Source of the DNA: JADJRG01 sp964474905
GTDB taxonomy: Bacteria; Myxococcota_A; Polyangia; Nannocystales; Nannocystaceae
Reading direction: 5' to 3'
DNA length: 64,000 nt
NCBI GenBank assembly: GCA_964474905.1
Contig: CAYYUP010000024.1
Span: 1-64,000, forward strand
Below are positions 9,978 through 17,683 of this stretch, in pieces (positions within the stretch are counted from its first letter, which is position 1; the number at the start of each line of letters is the position of its first letter). The translations under genes and the position numbers were made by a program. Under the pieces are notes generated by a model. That model was not told the origin of the DNA and searched no databases. It saw only the letters and a list, made by a program, of their open reading frames with translations.

Positions 9978-10355
9978 ATGAGCAGCGAGAACGCGCAACC
10001 CCACCACCGCATCGACTACATCGAACTCGCCTGCGACGACCTCGCAGCGGCCAAGTCCTTCTACAGCGGCGCCTTCGGCTGGAGCTTCACCGACTGGGGA
10101 GAGGACTACTCGGCCTTCAACGACGGTCGCCTAAACGGCGGCATTCACCGCCAGGGTCCAGTGCTCGCCGGCGGTCCGCTGGTGATCCTCTACTCGAGCG
10201 ATCTCGAGGCCTCCGCCATCTCCATCCGCACCCACGGCGGCCGCATCGTCAAGGCGATCTTCTCGTTCCCCGGTGGCCGCCGCTTCCACTTCTCCGACCC
10301 TGCGGGCAACCAACTCGCGGTCTGGTCAGACAAATCTGCCCAAGAGGACACGTAA
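9978..10355 (+). CDS. VOC-family (glyoxalase/bleomycin-resistance fold) protein
   Basis: The 125-aa product contains one vicinal-oxygen-chelate module pair: it opens with RIDYIELACDDLAAAKSFYSGAFGW and closes with FHFSDPAGNQLAVWSD, both typical VOC signatures. Potential metal ligands are in those blocks. VOC proteins of this size act as lyases, dioxygenases or binding proteins, so the substrate cannot be assigned. The stop codon lies 5 bp before the start of the cupin gene, so the two are almost certainly cotranscribed and perhaps translationally coupled. Confidence 0.85.
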   Translation: MSSENAQPHHRIDYIELACDDLAAAKSFYSGAFGWSFTDWGEDYSAFNDGRLNGGIHRQGPVLAGGPLVILYSSDLEASAISIRTHGGRIVKAIFSFPGGRRFHFSDPAGNQLAVWSDKSAQEDT

Positions 10356-10360
10356 AAAAA

Positions 10361-10762
10361 TTGGCGGGAACCCAACATCCGACCGCACCCACCCCCACCA
10401 AAATCGACCTAGGCGCCGCCCTAGCCTCCTGCACAGGCCACTGGAAGCCGCGAATCGTCGGCGCCCTCAACGGTCAAGAGGTCAAGGTGGCAAAGCTCCT
10501 CGGCGAATTTGTCTGGCATCGCCACGACGACACCGATGAGCTTTTTCTAGTGATGCACGGCCGCCTCCGCATCGAGTTACACGAGCGCACGATCGTCTTA
10601 GATCCGGGCCAAGCAGTGATCGTCCCCCGCGGCGTCGAGCACCGTCCGATCGCCGACGAAGAGGTTCATGTCCTGCTCTTTGAGACAGCCGGAACGATCA
10701 ACACCGGCGATGCTGGCGGCCCCCTGACAGTCGACAAACCCGAGCGCTTCACGACCGCGTAG
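10361..10762 (+). CDS. Cupin-domain protein
   Basis: The 133-aa protein has a single cupin barrel: motif 1 is WHRHDDTDELFLVMHGRL (metal ligands H, H, E) and motif 2 is PGQAVIVPRGVEHRP (H). These fit the small stand-alone cupins related to mannose-6-phosphate isomerase. Translation appears to begin at TTG 10361, since no ATG or GTG is available and AGAGGA lies ~12 nt upstream inside the end of the VOC gene. The two small genes form a tight operon, suggesting a joint role in modifying or sensing a small metabolite. Confidence 0.82.
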   Translation: MAGTQHPTAPTPTKIDLGAALASCTGHWKPRIVGALNGQEVKVAKLLGEFVWHRHDDTDELFLVMHGRLRIELHERTIVLDPGQAVIVPRGVEHRPIADEEVHVLLFETAGTINTGDAGGPLTVDKPERFTTA

Positions 10763-10782
10763 TTCACCACGACGCGAGCAGA

Positions 10783-12729
10783 TCAGAAGCGCTCGTACCG
10801 ATAGCGAAGATCGAGCCTTCGACAGCTGACCTCGACTCTGCGCGAGAGACCCTCGGGCCCACAGAAAAACACCTCGGGCGCCGCGAGATTCCCTTCTTTG
10901 GCAAATTTCCCGAGCATGGCGTCGATGTCGGGGCGACCGAAGTGAGTCCTCGATCGCAAACCGGTGACCATATCGATGCCCCTGCTCTCGCGGAGGATCG
11001 CCCGCGCGAGGTCGACGACCCCCCCGGTCAAATCGGCCCGCGCCGATGTGAAGTAGATCTGGATATCCAGCCAACCATCGTTTATCAGCTCGAGCTCTGC
11101 GAGCAGCTGATGAAACCACTCAAACGAGACCTGCTCGCGACAGATCCAGACGAAGTGAAGGCGACGGAGACGGAACTCCTTGGCCTCCGAGGGGTGCCGT
11201 CGGTGGCGGTCTTCGAGGTTTTTTAGGCTCTGCAAAACCGATGCGAAGGGCGTCACTCCGATGCCCGCGGCGATCGTCACGGCGTGCTCGCACCGCCAAA
11301 TATGAGCGCTCGGAGTCCCGTAGGGGCCGTCGACATAGACCCTCTCGCCGCGCTCCGAGCCCGGCACCGCAAAGCGCTCGGCGAGCGCCTGCGTCCAGTT
11401 GCCGAGCACCCGCACGTGCACCGTCAACCAATCTGGATCCTCGGGCGCGGAGGAGAGGGTGAAGGGATGCCACTCGCTCTTGGCGACTGCCGGCACCCGA
11501 AGAAAAATAAAGTCGCCGGCCTCGTACTTAAAACCAAGAGGCCGATCAAAACGGAGCTTCGTAACCCCGCCCGGCAAGACCTGGGCCTCGAGAAGATGCG
11601 ACCCGTCGGAGCGCCGGTGGACTCGCATCAGCTGCTCGACGACGAAGAGAAGGCCCGGAGCGAGCAACCAGATCCAAAAGACAGGCCCGTGCAAGAGCGC
11701 GACCAAAAACCACAACCAGTAACTCGCGTGCACCCGGTGAAAGAGCTCAAAGCGGCCACTCGCTCGCACCCGATCCCGCGCGAATACCCAGATCAGTATC
11801 AGCACCAGCACCAGGACAAATCCACTGATGTACGCCGTACCTGTCAGGGAACCGCCGACGATGGCGACGTTCACCAGGTGAGCCACAGTGTGCACCAACG
11901 AAAATCCAAAAACGGCCTCACCTATCATGCGATGCAGGCCGATGGTCTCATCTAGGGGCAGCACCCGAGCGAATGGCGTCCGCCGAATCGCCGACCAGAG
12001 GTGACGAAGCATCGGCACCAAAAGCAGGGGCCCGTCGAAGTTCAGGCAGGCACCGCCGCCACGGGCGATCTGCACCCAGATGTTCGCACCCTGTGCCCGG
12101 TAGTTGAGGAACGCGGCGACAAAGAGAGCGAGATTCGCCGCGAGAAAGAGCCCGACCCAAAATGCGAAAACGCCGCGCTGACGGATCCAACCGCGAATAT
12201 GCCCGTCCTGCTTCGCCTTTAGACGCCTCGGCTTTGGCCGCAGCAGAGCCACGCCCTGCTCCGCTAGACGCTCGCGGAGCGCCGGCCGGACGTCAATAAG
12301 GCTGCGAAATTCTGTGAAGCAGAGGCTTCCCCCCCGGTCGAGATCCGCCTCCTGCAACATCGCCGCGAGCAACTGCTCAGAGTCCGCAGGCCGGAGCAGG
12401 ATGCCGTTCTCGGCGAGCTCGATGTGCAGCATGCGATCGAGGTCCTCCTGCTCGAGCACGCCGCTGCCATCGCTGTCGTAGAGGTTAAAGAGAAAGCGCA
12501 GCTTGCTCTCGATATCGCCGCTGAGCAGCCTCGCGGAGCGCTCCTCAAAGTCCGCCTTCGATCGCAGCGGTGCGCCGCCCTGAGCAAAGGCCGCGAGCAA
12601 CCGACTCGCCAGGTAGCGGCTGCGAAGACGAAGGATCCGCTGGAGCTGCTCCGGTCGCAGACCTGACGATAGCTCCGCTCGCACGCCGACCTGCGATCGC
12701 CCAGGCTCTGGCTCTGGCTTGGGCGACAT
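10783..12729 (-). CDS. NOX5-like NADPH oxidase: EF-hands, ferric-reductase helices, FAD/NADPH domain
   Basis: The ~648-aa protein resembles eukaryotic calcium-regulated NADPH oxidases. Two EF-hand loops start at about residues 85 (DSDGSGVLEQED) and 129 (DLDRGGSLCFTE). A six-helix ferric-reductase domain follows with bis-heme histidines in NOX spacing: H266/H280 (14 apart) and H334/H347 (13 apart). The dehydrogenase half has HPFTLSSAP (FAD), DGPYGTP, GIGVTPFASVLQSL (NADPH) and a C-terminal VFFCGP. By family it moves electrons from NADPH across the membrane to O2 (superoxide) or metal. The ATG at 12729 is preferred over the frame's 12774 start. The promoter region carries a 16-bp tandem repeat array broken by the assembly gap. 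Confidence 0.87.
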   Translation of the reverse strand: MSPKPEPEPGRSQVGVRAELSSGLRPEQLQRILRLRSRYLASRLLAAFAQGGAPLRSKADFEERSARLLSGDIESKLRFLFNLYDSDGSGVLEQEDLDRMLHIELAENGILLRPADSEQLLAAMLQEADLDRGGSLCFTEFRSLIDVRPALRERLAEQGVALLRPKPRRLKAKQDGHIRGWIRQRGVFAFWVGLFLAANLALFVAAFLNYRAQGANIWVQIARGGGACLNFDGPLLLVPMLRHLWSAIRRTPFARVLPLDETIGLHRMIGEAVFGFSLVHTVAHLVNVAIVGGSLTGTAYISGFVLVLVLILIWVFARDRVRASGRFELFHRVHASYWLWFLVALLHGPVFWIWLLAPGLLFVVEQLMRVHRRSDGSHLLEAQVLPGGVTKLRFDRPLGFKYEAGDFIFLRVPAVAKSEWHPFTLSSAPEDPDWLTVHVRVLGNWTQALAERFAVPGSERGERVYVDGPYGTPSAHIWRCEHAVTIAAGIGVTPFASVLQSLKNLEDRHRRHPSEAKEFRLRRLHFVWICREQVSFEWFHQLLAELELINDGWLDIQIYFTSARADLTGGVVDLARAILRESRGIDMVTGLRSRTHFGRPDIDAMLGKFAKEGNLAAPEVFFCGPEGLSRRVEVSCRRLDLRYRYERF

Positions 12730-12805
12730 GCATAACAGGGTACGACACCCCCTATTTTGGAGCACGCCAAGCACTCCACACTCTCAGTCCCGCGCAGCAC
12801 ACACA

Positions 12806-12971
12806 GCAAAAAGCACACTCCGCAAAAAGCACACTCCGCNNNNNNNNNNNNNNNNNNNNNNNNNNNNNNNNNNNNNNNNNNNNNNNNNNNNNNNNNNNNN
12901 NNNNNNNNNNNNNNNNNNNNNNNNNNNNNNNNNNNNNNNGCAAAAAGCACACTCCGCAAAAAGCACACTCC
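12806..12971. repeat. 16-bp tandem repeat array interrupted by assembly gap
   Basis: The unit GCAAAAAGCACACTCC occurs twice perfectly on the left (12806-12837) and twice on the right (12940-12971) of the N run, in the same phase and orientation. The gap therefore almost certainly hides more copies. There are no spacers, so it is not a CRISPR array. It lies between the NADPH oxidase and acyl-CoA synthetase genes. Confidence 0.95.
12840..12939. other. Assembly gap of exactly 100 N
   Basis: Exactly 100 N is the conventional filler for a gap of unknown size. The repeat units on both flanks explain why assembly failed here. Open reading frames that cross it are meaningless. Confidence 0.97.
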
Positions 12972-13007
12972 GCGCACAGGGTGCGGCGAGCGCTGGGCTG
13001 CTTGTTA

Positions 13008-14846
13008 TCAATCGCCGGGATCGACGACGATCACTGCGGGATCCTCCGAATAGAGGCGTTCGACCTCGCCCGCGCGTCGTTCACCGACCGCCCGCTGATT
13101 GATATACCCCTTGTCGGTGATCTCTCCGGCGCGAAGCTGTGGCGGCTCGGCCTGCAACAGCGCGCGATCGATGCGCCGGCTATTTTGAGGATTACGAGCA
13201 TTATGCTCGACGAGCCCTGCGCGCAGGTGCTCACGCACCAACGGCGATCGGCATAGCTCGTCGAGACTCGCCTCGGCATTGTCGGTGATCTCGCGAGCGC
13301 CCGCGAGGCTCGGAAAGATCAGCGCCCCCAGACCTGCGCGACCATCTCCGGTGATCACCGCGTCCTGCACCACCGGTGCGCTCGCCTCGATCACGGCGAG
13401 CCGCAGCGAGCCGACATGCACCCATGTCCCAGAGGTCAGCTTAAAATCCTCGGCAATGCGACCGGCAAACACAAGTCCCCGCTCCGGCGCCGCGGGATCG
13501 GCAAGCCTGAGCGCGTCCCCGGTCCGGTAGAAGCCCTCCTCGTCGAAGGCCGCAGCCGTCAACTCGGGCTCGTCGATATAGCCGGGCGTCACCCATGGCG
13601 CCCGCACCCTCGCCTCGAGCTTATCGGCGACCGGCACGAGCTTGAGTTCGGCGCCCGGTGCTGGCAGACCGATCACACCGGCGTGGGGGATCGGGTAATG
13701 CACCTGAGTGCAGAGCGGTGCGGTCTCGGTCGCACCCCAGGCCGAAGCCATAAAGATTCGCCGCCCGCAGACCCGCTCGCTCAGCCGCTCCAAGCGGGCC
13801 CACAGCGACTGCGGCAGCGCGGCTGCGGCGTAAAAGACCACCTGCAGATCGGCAAAGAAGCGCTCGCGAAGCGCCCGATCGGCCTCGAGCGCGGGTAGCA
13901 GCGAATCAAAACCGCGGGGCACATTAAAGTAGAGGGTCGGCGAGTGTTCGCGGAGGTTTTGCAGGGTGCGCTCAAAGAGGCCCGGCGCCGGCTTGCCGCC
14001 ATCGATCCAGAGTGTGCCGCCGTGGAAGACCACCATATTGAAATTGTGGTTGCCACCAAAAGTATGATTCCACGGCAGCCAATCGACGAGCACCGGTGGT
14101 GTGCTCTCGAGGAATGGCCAGAGCTGGGCGATCGCCCGTTGATTGGCACAGAGCATGCGCTGAGTGTTGATCACGCCCTTGGGCTTGCCGGTCGAACCCG
14201 ACGTGAAGAGGATCTTGGCGACGGTATCGGGACCGGTCTGTGCATGACGCACCTGAACCCTCGCAGAGAACTCCGCGGCCGGTGCGAGACAGAGCGAAGC
14301 GAGGCCTTCACTGCCGACAAGGGACTCGCCACCTAGGCCCGCAAAAACCTCGAGCGCCCGTGCGTAGCGCTGACCATCATCGGCGTAGACCAGCGCCGGC
14401 CGAATCTTGGAGCCGATCGCCCGAAGCTTGCCCAGATCTCCAAGGAGCAGCGAATAGGCCGGGGAGATCATCGCAACCGGCACACCGACATGCATCGCCG
14501 CGAGCATCAGAAGACCACTGTCGACGCTGTTGTCGCTGAGGATCGCGAGCGGTCGCTCGGCGCTGAGACCCCGCCTCAAGAGCCCCGCTGCGAGGGCCAG
14601 GATCGTGCTACCAGCGGCTCCGTAACTCACCTTGCGCCAACCATCGGTGCAGCGCTCTCCTAAAAAAACCCGCTTGGGTGTCGTCTGCACCCAATGAAAA
14701 AGCCGCTCGCTCAGCGTCGGTGGATAGGGGCCCAAAGGCACCGGAGAGCGCAGGATTCGACTACCGTCCGCCCGCTCTTCGATCTCGACCGCCGGTGGCA
14801 GGAGTTCGAGGTCGGACACAGGTTTCACGGACCCTGACATCGACAT
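13008..14846 (-). CDS. AMP-forming acyl-CoA synthetase, feruloyl-CoA-synthetase-like
   Basis: The 612-aa enzyme belongs to the ANL superfamily: the phosphate-binding loop TSGSTGKPKG is at 215-224, WGATETAP gives the adenylate-binding motif, and GFYRTGDALRL plus GRIAEDFKLTSGTWV are the hinge and C-terminal blocks. The last block, with a short DFK.. motif in place of the usual catalytic-lysine loop, and the DWLPWNHTFGGNHN segment are characteristic of feruloyl-CoA synthetases. The substrate is therefore probably an aromatic or hydroxycinnamic acid, activated to its CoA thioester via an acyl-AMP. No enoyl-CoA hydratase/aldolase (the usual partner) is nearby, so a catabolic role is not shown. A second ATG lies two codons downstream. 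Confidence 0.8.
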   Translation of the reverse strand: MSMSGSVKPVSDLELLPPAVEIEERADGSRILRSPVPLGPYPPTLSERLFHWVQTTPKRVFLGERCTDGWRKVSYGAAGSTILALAAGLLRRGLSAERPLAILSDNSVDSGLLMLAAMHVGVPVAMISPAYSLLLGDLGKLRAIGSKIRPALVYADDGQRYARALEVFAGLGGESLVGSEGLASLCLAPAAEFSARVQVRHAQTGPDTVAKILFTSGSTGKPKGVINTQRMLCANQRAIAQLWPFLESTPPVLVDWLPWNHTFGGNHNFNMVVFHGGTLWIDGGKPAPGLFERTLQNLREHSPTLYFNVPRGFDSLLPALEADRALRERFFADLQVVFYAAAALPQSLWARLERLSERVCGRRIFMASAWGATETAPLCTQVHYPIPHAGVIGLPAPGAELKLVPVADKLEARVRAPWVTPGYIDEPELTAAAFDEEGFYRTGDALRLADPAAPERGLVFAGRIAEDFKLTSGTWVHVGSLRLAVIEASAPVVQDAVITGDGRAGLGALIFPSLAGAREITDNAEASLDELCRSPLVREHLRAGLVEHNARNPQNSRRIDRALLQAEPPQLRAGEITDKGYINQRAVGERRAGEVERLYSEDPAVIVVDPGD

Positions 14847-14884
14847 CCACCCTAACAGCCCGTGCCCTTGCAGGGGCAGCGAAT

Positions 14885-15562
14885 CTAACCCGCCCGGGTG
14901 AGCACATCGGTGAGCGCGTCGATATCATCGGCATCAGCGATCGCCAGCACTGTATCCTCGGCGCCGATGCGATCCTCACCGCGCAGAATGTTGAGCTTCG
15001 CAGCCTCCGCCGGCAGCAATGCGAGCAGCAGGCATTTGCTGGGAAAGCCCGCCATTTGTGCGATCTCGCGGACCTGCGCACCGACGACCACCGCGTGCAT
15101 CGGCACCTCGACCGAAAAAATATGCACCCGATCGCCGCGCAGGCTGAGGAGGTCGCTGATCTTCGGGTGCTCCATATGTGCGAGGATTTGATTGCGCAGG
15201 ACGGCGGTCGCCCGCACCACATGTGTGACACCAGCAGCCCGGTAGGAGGCCTCGTAACCGCAATCCCGCATCCTCGAGATCACCCGCTCGACACCCAGAG
15301 TGCGGGCCAACAGAGCGCAGGCGATGTTGTCAGCGTCCCGGTGCATCAGCGTCAGGGCGACCGCCGCCCGGCGAGCCCCCGCCTCCTCGAGCACGTGCAG
15401 ATCGGTCGCGTCCCCGCAGAGCACCGTGACCCCAAACTCGGCGTAGAGCTGATCACACACACCCTGGTCGCGATCGATAGCAACCACATCGTGGCCGTGT
15501 TCGACCAGCGTTCGCACCAACTCATGACCGAGCACACCGATGCCCGCGACAACAACGTACAT
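14885..15562 (-). CDS. trkA: TrkA-type NAD-binding regulator of potassium uptake
   Basis: The ~225-aa protein starts with a Rossmann RCK-N domain (MYVVVAGIGVLGHELVRTL; acidic D at the end of strand 2 in VVAIDRD; DATD block) and ends with a TrkA-C domain. RCK proteins bind NAD(H)/ATP and gate TrkH/KtrB channels from the cytoplasm. The reading frame opens at 15598, but the ATG at 15562 places the Rossmann strand at residues 2-8 and avoids overlap with the upstream lipoprotein stop at 15577. It is the last gene of a minus-strand trkH-lipoprotein-trkA unit, which supports the assignment. It is shorter than E. coli TrkA (one RCK unit, like KtrA). Confidence 0.87.
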   Translation of the reverse strand: MYVVVAGIGVLGHELVRTLVEHGHDVVAIDRDQGVCDQLYAEFGVTVLCGDATDLHVLEEAGARRAAVALTLMHRDADNIACALLARTLGVERVISRMRDCGYEASYRAAGVTHVVRATAVLRNQILAHMEHPKISDLLSLRGDRVHIFSVEVPMHAVVVGAQVREIAQMAGFPSKCLLLALLPAEAAKLNILRGEDRIGAEDTVLAIADADDIDALTDVLTRAG

Positions 15563-15576
15563 CGATTTACTGGCCC

Positions 15577-16071
15577 CTAGGCGTCGACGCAGGTGCATAT
15601 GCCCTCCTCGTGGGGCGTATCAAAACACGCCGAATAACCGGGACGAATCGGCTCTGCGCAGCTCAAATTGAGCACAGCAACGTCCTCGCCCTGCTCCTCA
15701 AAGTAGCCCGCACAGGGCGGACCGCCCTCGCCGATCAAGACCGCGGCGATGCAGACCTCATCGACCTTGCCGCTGCACATCTCGCCCTCGTAGCGGCCGA
15801 TGAAGCGCCGCCCCCAATGACAGGCGACCCGGAGCCCCTGGTCGCCGCTGACAGAGGGCGCGTCAGCACAGGCCTGAGCGCTCTCGCGGGCCTCGCAGTC
15901 GAGCTCCTCTGCACAGGCCGCTCCGTCTTCGTCGTTGTAACTGTTGATGAAGGCTTCGCACGCCGAGTACGCCTGCTCATCCGTCGCACCGATCCCTGTT
16001 AAATTACAGCCAAGGCCGAGCAGCAGCGGCGCCACCCCGCGGAGAGCAAAGTAAAACAAAGACCGTAGCAC
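15577..16071 (-). CDS. Cys-rich lipoprotein inside the trk operon
   Basis: The 164-aa product has a signal peptide ending at GLGC (Cys22) and a mature region with ~14 cysteines, suggesting an extracytoplasmic disulphide-rich fold. No family is recognised. The start appears to be GTG at 16071. It lies 38 bp downstream of trkH and ends 14 bp before trkA, so it is very likely cotranscribed with both. A lipoprotein between the channel and its gating ring is not part of the usual Trk set; it may be an accessory or simply a passenger gene. Confidence 0.65.
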   Translation of the reverse strand: MLRSLFYFALRGVAPLLLGLGCNLTGIGATDEQAYSACEAFINSYNDEDGAACAEELDCEARESAQACADAPSVSGDQGLRVACHWGRRFIGRYEGEMCSGKVDEVCIAAVLIGEGGPPCAGYFEEQGEDVAVLNLSCAEPIRPGYSACFDTPHEEGICTCVDA

Positions 16072-16109
16072 CGCCCGAGTCTAGCAGTTTCGGCGGACAT
16101 CGGCGGACA

Positions 16110-17627
16110 TCAGCGGCGCCACGCGGAGCCCGAGAAGAGCAGCACCAGGGGCAGAATCTCGAGACGCCCCGCGAGCATGCCAAACATATAGACCACCTTG
16201 ATCGCGGGATGGAGCGCCGGTAACTCGTCCGTCGGGATGTAGCAGGGGCCGATGTTGTTGAGCGCGCTAAACATGCCGGAGAGCGACGCCCAAGCGCCGT
16301 GATCCGAGAGCAATGCGGTGACCGCCCCGCCAACGCCGAGCAACATGAGCCAGGCAAAGAGCAGACCCGCAACCTGCTCGAGCTCCGCGCTGTCGACCAC
16401 CTTGCCGGCGTACACGACCTTAGATACCGCCCGCCCCGGGATAAATGCCCTCCGCAAAAGCTCGCCAAAGATCCGCCCAAGCAAGACAACTCGCAGGACC
16501 TTAAAACCCCCCGCGGTCGAGCCAACACAGCCGCCGACGAGCATCAACCAGATGAACACCTGACGCGCGAGACCGCCGAAATAGGCGTCGCTGATGTCGA
16601 CCGTGCCGTAGCCGGTGGTCGTCACCAGGGCCAACACCTGGAAGAGCGAGGCTCGGATCATCGCCTCGAGATCGAGCCACCAGGAGCCCCCAGAGGACGC
16701 TCCAGCACCCGTCGGCGGCGCACTCACGCCGCCCTGACGGACGACGATCTCGAGCACGACCAGGGCCACCGCAAAGCCGACGATCGCCCACCACCAGCGG
16801 GTCTCGGGCAGCTCCCAAAGGGCGCGCAGGCGGCCGCGCAGAAGCTGGTAGTGGACCAAAAAAGAGGTACCACCGGCGAACATGCCAAAGATGAGCACGT
16901 ACTCGATCACCCGCGGATGACCGATGCCCGCCTGGGCGTAATAGGCGATGCTCGCGTCATGGGTCGAGAAGCCGCCGGTCGACAATGCCGTCATCGAGTG
17001 ACAAATCGCATCAAAGAGACCGACACCGCCGACCAAAAGACCCAGCGCCACGAGCACCGTGAGACAGATGTAGATCACCCAAAGGATCCGCAGGGTGTGC
17101 AGCAAACCCGGCTCCAGGCGCGGGCTTTTGATCTTATGGGCCTCGGCACCAGCGAGCGTATGCAGCCCGGGATGCTCGCGGATAAGCGCTAGAAAAAGTG
17201 TCAAAATTCCGAGACCGCCGACCCACTGGATCAGACTTCGCCACACCAGTAGCGAACGCGGCAGCTCGTCAAGCCCACTTAGCAGGGTGATACCGGTGGT
17301 CGTAAAACCGCTGATGGTCTCAAAGACAGCATCGAGCGCCGGTATGCCCAGAGCCCAGGCCAGGGGGATCGCGGCCACCATCGACAGCACGATCCAAGCG
17401 AGCGCGCAGACCACCAGCGCCTGCGCTCCTCCAAGCCCGTGCGCATCCCGACCGAGCCAGCGCAGCAATAGACCGCCAACGACGGCGACGGCCATCGACA
17501 CCGCATAGGCGAGCGCAAAACCCTCGCCCAGGGCCAGATCGACGCCCAAGGGCACCCAAAGGAGCGCGCCAAGAGCGAGCAAAATTCCCCCCAGCGCCCT
17601 CGCGATCGCCCCACCGCTCATGCCCAT
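16110..17627 (-). CDS. trkH: TrkH/KtrB-family potassium transporter
   Basis: The 505-aa integral membrane protein shows the four-fold MPM repeat of Trk/Ktr/HKT transporters. Selectivity-filter loops are visible: SGFTTTGITLL, TALSTGGFSTHD, TTTGYGTVDI and ALNNIGPCYIP, each carrying the conserved filter glycine. A Ser/Gly/Ala-rich loop (VSAPPTGAGASSGG) interrupts the third repeat. By family, it takes up K+ (often with H+ or Na+) through the inner membrane and is gated by a cytoplasmic RCK ring; the trkA gene 0.5 kb downstream on the same strand provides one. The ATG at 17627 is followed by a second one two codons later. Confidence 0.92.
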   Translation of the reverse strand: MGMSGGAIARALGGILLALGALLWVPLGVDLALGEGFALAYAVSMAVAVVGGLLLRWLGRDAHGLGGAQALVVCALAWIVLSMVAAIPLAWALGIPALDAVFETISGFTTTGITLLSGLDELPRSLLVWRSLIQWVGGLGILTLFLALIREHPGLHTLAGAEAHKIKSPRLEPGLLHTLRILWVIYICLTVLVALGLLVGGVGLFDAICHSMTALSTGGFSTHDASIAYYAQAGIGHPRVIEYVLIFGMFAGGTSFLVHYQLLRGRLRALWELPETRWWWAIVGFAVALVVLEIVVRQGGVSAPPTGAGASSGGSWWLDLEAMIRASLFQVLALVTTTGYGTVDISDAYFGGLARQVFIWLMLVGGCVGSTAGGFKVLRVVLLGRIFGELLRRAFIPGRAVSKVVYAGKVVDSAELEQVAGLLFAWLMLLGVGGAVTALLSDHGAWASLSGMFSALNNIGPCYIPTDELPALHPAIKVVYMFGMLAGRLEILPLVLLFSGSAWRR

Positions 17628-17683
17628 ATCCTAGCGGACCTAGCGGACCGAAAGACGCGTGACAACGCGGCAAAAATTGTCGT

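Noticed and set aside
12806..12971. Possible CRISPR array
   Set aside because: Units are directly adjacent without spacers and are only 16 bp; no cas genes are in the window.
12264..12977. ORFs that read across the N run
   Set aside because: They depend on an artificial 100-N filler of arbitrary length; the repeat units explain the apparent open frames.
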